Notes: generated by a model from the letters alone, not told the origin. DNA of 64,000 nucleotides from Voacanga thouarsii (GCA_026120185.1 JANUWF010001622.1:930001-994000); one strand, 5' to 3'; shown: positions 49,701 through 62,323, counted from the stretch's first letter. Program-made: numbers and translations.

Positions 49701-51443
49701 CTTTGCAGACAAAAGGCCGAAGGTTGGAGTTGGAGAAAGCTTATCTATTGAGGCATGAGAAAGTGCACCACCACCATTCTGCACATGCAGACTCCATGTT
49801 ATACTTGAACATCCCAAAATACTCTAACTAACTTTCACGCCTCCTAAATGCTAACTGACTGACTTATTCAACTAGGTAACAAACTCCAACAAATATTTAT
49901 GACACGGCACCGATCAAAATTGAGAGAAATTTGAAACGACGTCAAGAATGAAATGTAGAAGACGACTGAATTCTTACAGCAGTAGTAAGAGACCAAAAAG
50001 AAAGGTGGAATCTTGGAAGTATCGAAAATCTTCGATTTCCTCTCTGGTTTGAAGGAGGTCAGGTGATAATGTAATGGCTTCATTTATTTCACTGTTTTGC
50101 AGTTGGAGCTTTTCAAAGTTTCTTTTTCCCAAAACAATTGGCGGTGCTAATGTACTCATAGCCGATGACGCCGGAAGAAGAGGGACAAGAAAAACAAACA
50201 ACAGCTAGCAAGGGGGAACAAGACCTAAAAGGTCAACAAATAAAATAAATAGCTTATGAAAAAGTCCTAAACTTAGAAGAGATAATAATTCAGACCCTAT
50301 TTTAAATAAATAGCTTAAATAATATTTTTCAATTAAGTTTAAATGTCTCATTTTAAATTTAATTTGAATAAAAATATAAAAATTTAAATTTAAATAACAA
50401 AAATAATATCATAAATATTCTATCTTCTCAACTTTCTTCAAATTCAACATTCGCTTATCTTATATTTATTTATTCACAAATCATTATACTCTCCCAACTT
50501 TTTAATAATGGACTTCTAGCTAAAATAACATACTAGTAGACCACAAATATAATTGATATATGAAGTATTTCATATTGTGTTATATGCTCAAGAATAGTGT
50601 TTATTTTAACTTGAAATATAAATATTCTAATTTTTGCATCTTAGAACTGGAAGAAATGATCACTAGTGAATTTGGCAATGAAAAAAAAATTCATTTTTTC
50701 ATGTAAATATGTGATTTATCTGTGACTACATGACAAATTGACTTTTGTGAGGCAAAGTGTTTTAACACATCGTTCGATTTTCACCAATATATGAGCATTA
50801 ACCCAGAATAACTTTGGTTGATGAGGATGACGTGGGCACGAATTTTGGAAGGAACCAATTGTTACTGTACCAAAGCTACTCGGTCAAAAAGAAAGCCATG
50901 CCTTTTTCTTTTCAGAGATTCCCTCGTGCAAAAAGCTGCCATTTCACATGGCTTCATTTGTCTGGCATTTCACGGAAGCCATTCACGGACTCCCTTTGTG
51001 TGGCTCTTTTTATACCCGATGAAAGCCATTTTTCCTTTCTTCTTTGCAATTCCGATTTCTATCTGTTGCTTTCTTCCTCGCCTCATTCTAATTCTAAGTC
51101 CCCTGTTCCTCTCTTCTTTTTGCCTTATTCTAAATCCAACTCGTCTGTTTCTTTCAATTTTTTTTCCCACTACTACTGGAGTTTTACCAGCTGATTGGAG
51201 TTGCTGTTGGAGTAGTACCGGTCGTAACGTTCTTGAATGGCAACTGCCAGAATTTTTGTTAGCTAAAGCATTGTTAGAGTTCTCGATATATAACACCAGG
51301 TTTTTTCTCTAGAAAAAAGAAAATGTACTTAAAATTTTGTATTTGCTAATTTTTAAATTATTACAATATTGAGATTTTTTAATTAATTGAGATTGTATTG
51401 TAAAACTTTTAATTAATTAAGATTGTATTGTGAAAATAATACT
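49701..51443. other. Permease leader/promoter and spacer up to the copia insertion
   Basis: 49701-50200 is the likely 5' leader and promoter of the permease on the minus strand; it contains out-of-frame ATGs, including one at 50159 opening a 61-codon ORF. 50770-51310 is a CT-rich patch with a TTTTTATACCCG box near 51006 and two overlapping plus-strand ORFs (up to ~160 aa, hydrophobic, unrecognised). It resembles a promoter and leader more than a coding sequence. Confidence 0.5.
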
Positions 51444-51448
51444 TGGTC

Positions 51449-51746
51449 TATTATGAAATTTTGGCAGTGTTAGAATAAAATCTACACACAATAGATCTCT
51501 AATTATTATTTGTACAAGAATTTTTCCAAACTTCTTTCTTTCTTTTTTTTTCCACAATTTTCTCTAACAATTCTCTCACAAAATGATATATTTTTCAAGT
51601 TTGGAAAGAACTCTATTTATAAAGCTTCTATTAATGGAATGAATCATCTTCCACTAATATGTATGAATGATGTCTCCACTAACTCTTAATGGTGGACATC
51701 CATATGCACTAATTGAAATTAGTGGATTCTCCACTAATTCATAACA
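51449..51746 (-). repeat. 3' LTR of the copia element
   Basis: Outer end TATTATGAAATTTTGGCAG (TG of the terminus mutated to TA), inner end AATTCATAACA. Directly inside it is the polypurine tract complement ctccccctt. Confidence 0.88.
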
Positions 51747-51879
51747 CTCCCCCTTAGATATCCATTACATAAAGGATATACCTCGTTAAAACCTTACTAA
51801 ATAAAAATTCAGTGAAAAAAAATCTAGTGAAGGAAAAATAGTACACTATTCTATATGTCTGCTTATTACTCCCCCGATA

Positions 51880-53460
51880 AGGTGATCCCTTAAATATTTG
51901 AACCGACTCATACCGATTTTATATCTTAATTTCTCAAATATTGCAGTCGATAAAGTTTTCGTAAAAATATTTGTCAGGTTGTCACATGACCGAATTTGTA
52001 ACACATCAATTTCACCTTTCTTCTGGAATTCATGAGTAAAGAAGAATTTTGGTGAAATATATTTTGTCCGATCTCTTTTAATATATCTTCCTCGTATTTG
52101 AATTATGCAAGTTGTATTATATTCATAAAGAGGAGTTGGAATATGTCTTCTAGATGATAATCCACAACTTTTTCAAATATAATAAATCATTAATCTTAAC
52201 CATACACATTCTTGACTTGTTTCATGCATGACTATAATTTCAGCATGATTTGAAATAGTTGTTATAAATTATTTTGTAGAATGCCATGATATAACAGTAT
52301 TTTTCACATATAAATAGATACCCGTTTAAGAATGTGTTTTATTGGATCAGATAAATAACTAGCATTTGCATAACTTATTAATATTAGACTGATTTTATTT
52401 GAATAAAATAATTCAAGATCAATTATACCTTAGAGATATCGAATGACTTGTTTAATTCCATTCCAATGTCGTCGTGTTGGTGAAGAACTAAATCTTACTA
52501 ATAAATTGACAGAAAATGCAATATCAGATCGTGTATTGTTAGCAAGATATATCAATGCACCATTGCACTGAGATATTATACTTCAGGACCAGGGAGTTCT
52601 TCATCATCTTCTTGAGGTTGGAAAGGATCTTTATTTACATCTAATGACCGGACGATCATTGGAATACTCAATGGATGTGCTTTGTCCATGTAAAATCTTT
52701 TTAGAATTTTTGCTATATATGTTGATTGATGAATAAATGTTCCACTTTCCAAATATTCAATTTGTAAACTAAGATAAAATTTAGTTTTACCAAAATCTTT
52801 GATTTCGAATTCTCTTTTTAAATAAGCAATTGTTTCTTGGAGCTCTTTTGGAGTTCTAATAAGATTAATATCATCAACATATATAGCTAATATCACAAAT
52901 TTAGAACCAGATTTCTTAATTAAAATACATGGATATACCAGGTCATTTTTAAATCTCGCTTTCAATAAATATTCTCTAAGACGATTGAACCACATGCACT
53001 CAAATTGCTTCAGGCTATATAATGATTTCTGCAACTTGATGAAGTAATTTTCATGAGGATAATGTTTATATGCTTCGAGCATGCGAAATCCTTCAAAGAT
53101 TTTCATGTAAACATCATTTTCTAAATTTTCATACAAGTAGTGACAACACCTAGTAGGCACATATTTATCTTTTCATGTTTTGTCAAACTGATAAGCTATC
53201 GGAGTGTAATAGCATCAACAATATGAGAATAAGTTTCATCATAATCAATACCTGATCTTTGTGAAAAATCTTGGGCTACTAACCGTGCTTTATATCGTAC
53301 GATTTCATTATTTTTATTGCGTTTTCGCACAAATATCCATTTGTAGCCAACAGGTTTTACACCTTCCGGTATTCAGACTGCAAGTCCGAAAACTTCACGT
53401 TTTATAAGTGCATTTAACTCCGATTGAATCGCATCTTTCCATTGTAGTCAATCTTTTCTA
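51880..53460 (-). pseudogene. Copia reverse transcriptase and RNase H, broken
   Basis: From the right: VGYKWIFVRKRN and YKARLVAQDFSQRSGIDYDETYS (about 53200-53380), then an open frame 52576-53160 with LYSLKQ, ILAIYVDDINLI (the catalytic YVDD box) and KDFGKTKFYLSLQIEY. RNase H remnants continue to about 51880 with stops. The conserved Asp pair is still present, but a stop and frameshift near 53165-53200 separate the parts. Confidence 0.85.
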
Positions 53461-53792
53461 TGCCGACATTCATAAACTGATATTAGTTCAGGATCATCAT
53501 TATCCTATGTAACATCAAGAGATATATTGCATGCAAACATATTATCAATAACTGTTTCTATTCGATTTCAACTTCTACCGAAAGTGGTATAATTGATAGA
53601 AATTTCAATATTACTTTAAACAACTTTTGATTTTTTGTCATCAATTCTCTCTTGGTCTTTATTATTTTTTTCTTCAAAATTATCATTTGGATCATTTAAT
53701 CATCTTTTCTTTGGAGGATTTTTATCTTTAGAACTAAGAGGTCGGCCACGCTTCTAGCGTGCTTTTTACTCAATAACTATAGGTATAATCTT

Positions 53793-54920
53793 TTATTTTG
53801 TTAGAACTTCAATTTGAATAGGAGTATTTATAGCTGGAATATGCGATTTTGTTACTCTTCTAGAGTCAACAAAAGCGTCTGGCATTTGATTTGCAATGTT
53901 TTGCAAATGAATTATCTTTTGAACTTCAAGTTCACATGCGCTTGTGCACGGATCAAGATAATTTAATGATGTTGTCCAAGCAAGATCTTTATCATGCTGT
54001 TTATGTTCTCCCCCTAATTCAGGGAATAATGATTCATCAAAATGACAATTAGTAAATCTTGCTGTGAATACATTTCCTATCAGAGATTCAATATACCTGA
54101 TAATAGAGGGAGAATCATATCCAACGTATATCCCATTTCTTCTTTGAGGACCCATCTTTGTACGTTAGTTTGGTACAATTAGAACATATACAATACACCA
54201 AAAAATTCTTAAATGAGCAATATTTGATTCTGAACCAAAAGCTAATTGCAAAGGAGAGAATTTATGATAACTAGTTGGCCTTATATGTACAAGTGCTGCA
54301 GCATGTAAAATAGCATGTCCCCATGCAGATGTTGGGAGATTTGTTTTCATTAATAATGGTCTAATAATTAATTGTAATATTTTAATAAAAGATTTAGTAA
54401 AACCATTTTTTGCATGAATATGAGTTACAGAATATTCAACATTAATCTCAATTGACATGCAATATGCATTAAAAGCATGTGATAAAAATTCACCAGCATT
54501 ATCCAAACGGATATTTTTAATTTGATAGTCAAGAAATTGTACTCGTAATTTAATTATTCGAGCAAGTAATCTCGCAAACGCCAGGTTGCGAGTAGATAAT
54601 AAACACACATGTGACCATAGGGATGATACATCAATTAAGATCATAAAATATCTGAATGGTCCACATGGTGGATGAATAGGTCCACAAATGTCTCCATAAA
54701 TCTGTTAAAGAAATATAGGACTTTCGACTCTTACTTTTACTGGTGATGGTCTAATAACTAATTTTTCTAGGGAACATGCAACACATGAGAATTTTTCTGA
54801 TGTCAATATCTTTTTATTTTTTAATAGATGATTATATATATTCTCAATTATTCTTCTCATCATAGTAAATCTTGGATGACCCAACTGGTCATGCCAAATG
54901 CTAAAAGTAGTAGGATCAGT
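53793..54920 (-). pseudogene. Copia pre-integrase and integrase, broken
   Basis: WHDQLGHP-type pre-integrase sequence is near 54870-54900. The integrase core at 54165-54644 (ARIIKLRVQFLDYQIKNIRL, then DNAGEFLSHAFNAYC) and the MGPQRRNGIYVGYDSPSI block at 53793-54155 follow in separate frames. Integrase normally joins the DNA copy into the genome; the breaks make it inactive here. Confidence 0.85.
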
Positions 54921-54934
54921 AAACTTTTCGTTTA

Positions 54935-55345
54935 CTAGATGATGAATTTCAATTTACATATTTTTGCAAAATATAGACCAATAAAAAAAGATGGTAGTTT
55001 TTCTAATACAAATTTCTTACCCAAATTAATTTCAGTAATATAAAGATACTTAATACCATTTTCCTCATTTGTTTCAACATAATACCCATTTCTATAGATA
55101 TTTTTAAAACTTAATAAATTTCTTCTAGATTTTGAAGAAAATAGTGTCTTATCAATATTAATTATTGTTCCTTCAAGTAACAATATACTAGCTCTTCCAG
55201 AGCCTTTAATCAAATTTGTACTACCGTTTATACTATAAATATTTATTTCTCCCATTTTGAGATAAGAAAAATATTTCTCATTTTTTAGTATGGTGTGTAT
55301 AGTTCCATTATCAATAATACATACATCATCATGAACAACAGTCAT
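54935..55345 (-). pseudogene. Copia aspartic protease region with altered active site
   Basis: The frame reads IIDNGTIHTILKNEKYF where plant copia proteases have a D-S/T-G triad before TTHTI-like sequence, so the central Ser/Thr is Asn here. The downstream block (LLSFKNIYRNGYYVET, YLYIT) matches the protease-to-integrase linker. A break separates it from gag. Confidence 0.75.
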
Positions 55346-55421
55346 CTAAACAAAAATATGTATATGCAAACGTAAATATTATTAGAATATAATAAAAATT
55401 CAAAAATATCAATGTGATGCA

Positions 55422-56436
55422 TTAGTTCTTCTGGACACTACTATCACCAATTAAATGGTTTATCCTACTATTTGAGTATTCGAAAAAATCAGATACATCC
55501 ATATGAGTAATATTGATATTAAGATCTTCTGGATCAATATCATCGTCGTCAGCCTCATTCATTGGATGTTGAGAAAAATTTGTTTCAACATTTTTATTTT
55601 TCTTTTTCAGTGAAGCTTGATATAATTCCACTAAATGTTTGGCCATACGACAGTTACGTGACCAATGACCTTTTATGTCACATCTATAACATTTATCCTC
55701 ATAATTTTCTTGCATTTCTTTTTTTCCCCCCTTATTATCTTTTCTTTTCCACTTCAAGTGGCCAATATTTCTCACAACTTGATTATTACTGTGATAAGGG
55801 AAATATCGAGAGTGTCCACGACCATAACTATGACCACAGCCACGACTACAACTATGAGTACGACTATGGCTTCTGTTGGAGCCAATATTATTCACTTCTG
55901 GGGATACTGTTGAGCTAGTTGGTCTGGTTTTATGATTTCTCAATAATAACTCATTATTTTTTTCTGTAATGAGGAGAGCAGTAATATTCGATGCATGAAA
56001 GGTGGAGAATGTCTTCTCCAGTATATCTTCATCAGTAACTTTTTCTCCGCATAATTTTAATTGAAATGTAATTTTATACATAGCAGAGTTATATTCATTC
56101 ACGATTTTAAAATCTTGCAACCTCAGGTGCAACCATTCATACTGTGCAATTGGTAGTATGACCATCTTCAGGTGGTCAAATCTTCCTTTTAAATTTACCC
56201 ACAGGACATATGAATCTTTTTCGGTAAGATATTCCATTTTCAAATTTTCGTCGAGATGACGACGGATAAAAATCAAACCTTTGGCCTTTTGTTGTGCAGA
56301 TGCATTATTTTTTTTCTTGAATAGTTTCATTAAGGCCTTTAACATTTAGATGCATTTCTGCATCGAGAACCCATGACATATAATTATTTCTAGAAATATC
56401 AAGGATTACAAATTCGAGTTTAGTAATGTTAGCCAT
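55422..56436 (-). pseudogene. Copia gag with zinc knuckle, one frameshift
   Basis: ATG at 56436 starts a gag N-terminus (MANITKLEFVILDISRNNY). The frame shifts at an A8 run at about 56309-56316, after which the frame 55422-56345 continues with RFDHLK, the gag core, an Arg/Ser/His-rich stretch and a CCHC zinc knuckle (C-x2-C-x4-H-x4-C, CYRCDIKGHWSRNC). The zinc knuckle binds element RNA in the particle. Confidence 0.85.
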
Positions 56437-56500
56437 AGAGATCAATAAATACGTACCTGTCTTCTGGCTTTTGTAACGGTAGAGACTCTTGCTGATAACG

Positions 56501-56794
56501 TGTTATGAAATTTTGGCAGTGTTAGAATAAATCTACACACAATAGATCTCTAACTATTATTTGCACAAGAATTTCTTCAAACTTTTCTATTTCTTTTCTC
56601 TCACAATTTTCTCTAACAATTCTCTCACAAAATGATATATTTTTCAAATTTGGGAAGAGCTCTATTTATAGAGCTCTTCTTAGCGAAATGAATCATCTCC
56701 CATTAATATGTATTAGTAATGTCTCCACCAACTCTTAATGGTGGACATCCATATCCACTAATGGAATTAGTGGATTCTCCACTAATTCATAACA
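56501..56794 (-). repeat. 5' LTR of the copia element
   Basis: Ends TGTTATGAAATTTTGG and AATTCATAACA form the short inverted termini. The internal region (minus) begins CGTTATCAGCAAGAG, only loosely like an initiator-Met primer-binding site. Confidence 0.88.
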
Positions 56795-56799
56795 TGGCC

Positions 56800-57866
56800 A
56801 ACATTTTCTGTATCGTATTAGGCACGAGAAAGTATTTATATAATTTTGATATTGTTGATATTCTACAAAAATTATGTATATTTAATTGTTTTCTAGTACT
56901 TATGTCATATTTGTGAGATAATTTATTATTGTACGTTTAGTTTAGTGCTTGTCCCTCTCCTGAGCCTTAATGTACTTGGAAAGATTAAATGAGTCTGATA
57001 GAACTTATTTGTACTCGGCTATCTTAGTTTTGAAGTAGTGCAATTGCCTTTCTAAAGTACAAAATAGAAATACAAGCTAAGGAAATAACTTAGCAATAAT
57101 GAAATAAGAAGGTATAATAATAATGTTTCAGGCAAATTGAAAATGGTGGATATAATAACTGGGGCTTTTGACCAAAATAAGGGACTTTTAAAATTGAGCT
57201 CCGGAAGGGGAAACAAAGTATCTTTTTTAGAACGTTTTTTTTTTAAATGAAAGAAACACAATCTAAGTACATTCTCATTTTTTTCCAAATACAAAATAAA
57301 TTTCAAATGTAAACAACACAAGAATTAAATTTTTATCTTCTATTAAAATGGAGGACTTAAATAATTTTTGAATAGCAATATGAATTAAATGAAAATATTA
57401 AATTGAAATTTCTATTGATTAGAATTAAAAAACACAAAAATATAAATTAATCCAAAATATATAAAAAAATTAAACAAAGTATCTTTTTATCTTTCTTTAG
57501 ATATAAAAAATCCAAAATATTATATGAAATACTTTATACATATTATACATTCGAATAATAAATATTTGGATTAACATAATTTCACGTCCATGCTAAAAAA
57601 TCATTATATTTTGTTTGATATTTGGTTTTTGATTATTTGTGATGATTAATTGATTTATATTGATATTACATTGTATAGCACAATATATTGTTTTGGATTG
57701 AGATGTGTTGAATAATAATGATATTGGTTTTATATAGCAATTCAAGGTTGCGACGTACTTTATTTATTTATTTATTTTTTTTATAAAAAAATTCTTTTGC
57801 ATTGTTTATTTAGACACAATGTCATTAAAACATGTTAGATTGCGGTTGTATTAGAATTGAGAGATT
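56800..57866. other. Spacer between the copia and Mutator-like elements
   Basis: AT-rich and without a supported gene. It may include the 5' terminal region of the Mutator-like element, but I cannot identify its TIR. Confidence 0.5.
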
Positions 57867-60625
57867 ATGCGCACCCCAAATGACGATTTTTTTAACGGTC
57901 TATATCGCAAGGCATTGATTGTTAAAAATCAAGTTAGTTACCTTAGTTTACTCAACAAAATATGTACAATTCGTGAATTAGATATATCTACTGTTCAGTT
58001 GCAAATAACAATGAGAGAAGATATTATTTTTTGTGCTTCAATAAGGTCTAAGATATTATTTTTTGTACTTCAATAAGGTCTACAACAATTTCCATAATAG
58101 ACGATAAAGATATGAAAAGCTTGTGGTACTATGCATCCACCGTGAAGTAACAACCAATTGATCTGCATGTACAGATTCAAAATGTAATGGCTACAAGTCT
58201 TCCAGAACAACACAGCCCCACTCCTATTACAGAGTTCTTCACTGAATTAATGAATTCAGCTACTCCAGTGAACATGGCTAATATTGATTTAATTGCACCT
58301 ACACCTATTTATGCCAATAATCCTGGACATCTCCCAACCAACAATTTTCAATCCCTTTATACTACAATAGTTTCCGAATGCTCTAGTTGTCGGACCAAGC
58401 AATCAATACCTATTAACCTCGATGTGGTTTGTTACGCCTCCACTTCATATCGATGTTCAGCCTAGGCAAACACAGCCCAACCTGCCGTTATTTTCTATTG
58501 CGGAAATAGGTATTTCATTAGATAGAACCCCAGTTGATGAGTGGGTTGCTTGAGAGCCCAATTAGGTAGGTGCTTTGGAGGCGACCGTGGATAGTTTAGG
58601 ACCAACATCTGATATTGATGGACCTAATACGGAAGATACCCCCGACGAGGACGAGGGGAATGGTGATGCTGGAGAACAAGTTCCTAATCCTTCTATAATG
58701 CAATAACCTGCTAATATACCTGTTGAAGTGGACCAGTTGTATAATCCACCGTATTCAATGTATTTTAATAGGTTGACTACTTCTCAAGAAATGAAAAACG
58801 AACCCGAAAGAACGGTGACGGGAAGCAGTCGGATGGATTTATGGTCAGAATCTAACAATGACTTGAGGATTGGAATGTGGTTCAGAAATAAGGAAGAGTT
58901 ACTTTGGGCAGTTCGATCGTGATCTGTCGGGTTGGATCGTCAGTTTATAGTATAAGAAAGCAAAGCGACATCTTGGGTTACCAAGTGCAAAAATTCAACT
59001 CCCCAACATTTCTGTTATTGGCGAATTCGTGCGCAAAAAAAAAAGGTTGTGGTATGTAACAAATTACTCGATGGCATGGAAAGCACATTTGTCTAGTCCG
59101 GACAATAGACGGCAACCATCGCAACATGAGCACAAAATTTATGGCGAAGCATATTTTGTAAAAAATTCACAATAATTCAGAAATTAAGGTCAGCGAGATA
59201 AACAACCATATACATGACACTTTATATTTTATTCCGTCTTACAAGAAAGGATGGAACGCGTGCAGGCATGCCATTGAGATGATTTATGGTGACTGGCTTT
59301 CTTCATTTGTATAACTGTCACGGTATATATAAGCCTTGCAAGATGTCAATCTAGCTACTGTCGTGGCATGGCACTTCCTACCTGTGGGCAGCAATGGCGC
59401 GAAGACATCTGGATATATTTTTTGGGCATTCAAGCCATGCATTGATGCATTTGTTTACATGAAATCGGTGGTTAGTGTCGACGGAATATTTCTTAGGGGT
59501 ATATATAAAGGAAAACTATTAACAACAGTTAGTCAAGATGCCAACAATCATATATTATCTTTTACTTTTGCAGTCATTGACGAGGAAACTAATGACAGTT
59601 GGAATTGATTTTTGTCGTTACTCAGAGCACATGTACTAAAGGATCACAAAATTTATTTAATATTCGACAGATATATTGGGATAGTGAATGTTCTTTATCG
59701 ACTACCTGAGTGGCAAAAGTCAATGGCAGTGTACAGATTTTATCTTAGACACATTCGAAGCAACTTTAACACAAAGTTCAGGAATCATCAGTTGAAGAAG
59801 TCAATGTATGCAGTCGGAGATCAAAGCAAGAAGTGAAATTTTTTGCAGATTATGAAAGAAATTAGTATGTTGAATCCCCAAGCGAATGCGTGGTTAGATT
59901 TGATTCCGAAAGAGTAATTGACGCTTGCTTATGACGGTGGCCATAGGGGGGTAATATGACAACTAATTTGGTTGAGTCATTTAACAGTGTTGTCAAAGGC
60001 AAATGTGTCATGCCTATTAAGGTTATTGTTGAGTCTTTTTTTTTAAAAAAAAAAGTCAAATATTTCAACGATCATAGACAGAAGGCTAATCATGACAGGT
60101 ATCACTTTTCTTCGACGGTATGGGTAAAGTTTGTGAAGAATGAGACGAAAGGAAAGAGACATCGTGTGCTGGCTTTTAATCAGGATCAGGGTATTTTCAG
60201 TGTAGTGCCAACACATCGTTAGCATAGAAAGGGAAATAATTCTTACAAGGTTAATGTTGGTACCAGGACATGCAGTTACTGCAAATGAAAAATATATGAA
60301 ATTCCTTATTTGCACGCATTTGTAGCATGTTAGCAATTGGGACTAAATTTTGGGGATCTCGTGTCATCGAAAAACATAACAATGTCCTACAGGTTGACGT
60401 ATACGCCACAATTCAGACGCATTCCGTACGAGGATTATTGGTACAACCTTGATTTAATCTTGGCACCGTACGCTTACCATTTCAAGAATTGTCGATCCGG
60501 TTGAATACAGATGGCGCGTATTCGGAATGAAATGGATGAGTATAATCTTGATTCATCTCCTCAATATGGGTTATGCCATTGCAACAAACATAATAGGAGG
60601 AATTGCACTCACGATGCCATAGATT
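57867..60625 (+). pseudogene. Mutator-like element (MULE/MuDR) transposase, decayed
   Basis: Plus-strand fragments in order. 57867-58076: N-terminal domain (PNDDFFNGLYRKAL, NKICTIRELD). 58187-58700: acidic Pro/Thr-rich linker. 58728-58922: start of the MuDR DNA-binding region (LRIGMWFRNKEELLWAVRS). 59336-59608: transposase core with VVSVDGIFLRGIYKGKLLTTV and ILSFTFAVIDEETNDSW, the block that carries catalytic acidic residues. 59612-60222: LPEWQKSMA and MTTNLVESFNSVVKGK. About 60230-60625: SWIM-like CSYCK...YLHAF, then PPQ-type tail and a CHCNKHNRRNC knuckle. Many stops and frameshifts separate the parts, so it is dead. No TIRs found. Confidence 0.88.
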
Positions 60626-61394
60626 GATGTTAAAATAATTTACATATTATATCTTTGTAATTCATATGATTGATGTAATATTTATTCTTTGATATGTTGT
60701 ATCACAGCGTACTTATATGTGTATTACCTTTCGTCACATCTATTTACAAATTTTGTGGTATTATGTTTACACTAATACTGATATTTTCATTTTATTTTGT
60801 TTAATAATATATTACAATCATACTTTCTTATTTTAGGACACCATGTACGTGTTGGAATGTATGCACTCTATACTAGTTTTCTGATGTAATCATCGAATTT
60901 ATTAATAAAAGAATTTATTCTCAAAATTTATTTGTGAATTTACATTTTAATTGTGCATGATTTACGTTTGGATAGGACTCATTGTGTTTAAGTAAGTGAT
61001 CCATGTGAATGGAGGTCTTTCACAGTAAGGTATAGATCATGGGTTACTTAACACACAAATATTTATTCTTAACAGATTGATGAGAATGGGAATCTCATCA
61101 TATTTAGGTTATTGTGTTATAAATTCTAAATGAGGAATGGTTTACCTTTAGCCAGTGAACAGTCCACTCATTTCATAGTATGAGTATATTTCAAATATGT
61201 AGAATAAGACCTGTAATAATAGTTTCTAAAAGTATTATTTAAAAAAAACACAGATTATTACTACTATAGTGTGGACTAATACTCTACCGCTTGAGTATGA
61301 GTTGGTGATCTAACAAATCTAAAAGCATGTACTTTGATATGCTGTAGTTGATGTTCTTTCATAGAGCCGATATATTTGTATATTGGGTATATGT
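60626..61394. other. Spacer between the MULE and the gypsy LTR
   Basis: No gene. The stretch 60840-61340 (ttggaatgtatgcactctatac, gtatagatcatgggttactta) has the look of an old LTR or other repeat, but I see no termini that would prove it. Confidence 0.4.
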
Positions 61395-62159
61395 TGTCAC
61401 GGTCCACACCGTGACGACCCGAGAACGGGACGACAAGTGCCGACAAGGGACGATAAGTGCCTAAGTGTGGGAATGGGCACTATCGTGCACCAATGAGGTG
61501 CTGGAGAGGTTTACCAACACAAAAACGGGACGTTGGGACGAGGCATGCACGAGGGACGGACCAACGTGCCTAAGGGACGGAAGAATGCCTGACGGAATGG
61601 ACGAAGACCGAAGGGCAAGAACGGACCGAGACGGGACGGTCTTGAAGGTTTCGGGAGGTTCTGGAACAAATGGGATGGAAACGGACCAAAGTGGGCATGG
61701 TCACTCGGGGCCAACTCAAGAAGGACCCAGAGCCAACCGAGACGGTCTGGGACCGAAACGGGAGCTAGGCGCACGGTTAGGTCTAGGACGGGCTAGACGG
61801 GTGCCCAACATGAGTACGACTCGCGCACGACATGGACTTGCACACGAGACGGGAGCATGGCGCGAGCCCGGCACAGACGAGCGCGAGCGAGATGCGGACG
61901 AGACGCGGGCACGGCACGAGGCTAGCATGCAACGGTACGTGACGAGCACATGGCGCAGGTGCCTGCATGAGACAGACGGGACACGGCACGGGCAACACGG
62001 GCACGGCTCGAGCACACGGGGCCAGAACAGCCCAGAACGGCCCGGAGGGGACCGATGGTCATCGAACAAGGATAAACGGTGGAACATTATAGAGTCAACT
62101 GGAAGGTACCAGGGCGGGACCCCACGGGGCCCATGGCCAAACATTGGTAGATTGTTGTA

Positions 62160-62187
62160 GAATATTCTAGAATATTCTGGGAGTTTC
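62160..62187 (+). promoter_or_regulatory. Heat-shock-element-like array 1 in the gypsy LTR
   Basis: Alternating triplets at exact 5-bp spacing: GAA (62160), TTC (62165), GAA (62170), TTC (62175), GGA (62180), TTC (62185). Five of six fit the HSE consensus of inverted nGAAn units; the sixth has one change. Such arrays bind heat-shock factors. It lies about 160 bp upstream of the LTR TATA box. Confidence 0.65.
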
Positions 62188-62239
62188 TAGGCTTGTATGG
62201 AAAAGCCTAGAATTGTACATATGAGGTTAGATTATGCTA

Positions 62240-62257
62240 GAATTCTCTAGAATCTTG
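62240..62257 (+). promoter_or_regulatory. Imperfect heat-shock-element-like array 2
   Basis: GAA (62240), CTC (62245), GAA (62250), TTG (62255) at the same 5-bp spacing; two perfect and two imperfect units, 65 bp closer to the TATA box. Confidence 0.45.
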
Positions 62258-62323
62258 TAGGAGTGCAAGTTGCATAGCAAGTGGCCAACTTGTAAGGGAA
62301 GGTTCTAGACCTCCAAGGCTTAC

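Larger units (their letters stand above)
51449..56794 (-). mobile_element. Nearly full-length, mutated Ty1-copia retrotransposon
   Basis: About 5.35 kb, minus orientation. LTRs at 51449-51746 and 56501-56794 are flanked by tggtc (51444-51448) and tggcc (56795-56799), a 5-bp target duplication with one change. A polypurine tract AAGGGGGAG lies directly inside the 3' LTR (51747-51755, complement). In order from the right: gag with a zinc knuckle, protease, pre-integrase/integrase, reverse transcriptase and RNase H, which is the copia order (integrase before reverse transcriptase). Several stops and frameshifts break the polyprotein, so it cannot move by itself. The LTRs differ at several positions, so it is not a fresh insertion. 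Confidence 0.92.

Noticed and set aside
50814..51312. Overlapping plus-strand ORFs of 126 and about 160 codons
   Set aside because: They overlap in different frames, are hydrophobic because of CT-rich DNA and match no family I know; treated as leader-like sequence.
61465..62160. A 231-codon plus-strand ORF and a 142-codon minus-strand ORF
   Set aside because: Both lie inside the GC-rich low-complexity part of the gypsy LTR, are open on opposite strands only because stops are rare in GC-rich DNA, and show no domain.
62160..62187. Reading the GAATATTC repeat as a CRISPR array or simple microsatellite
   Set aside because: Plant nuclear DNA has no CRISPR arrays, and units beyond the first two are not identical copies but keep the GAA/TTC phase, which fits heat-shock elements better.
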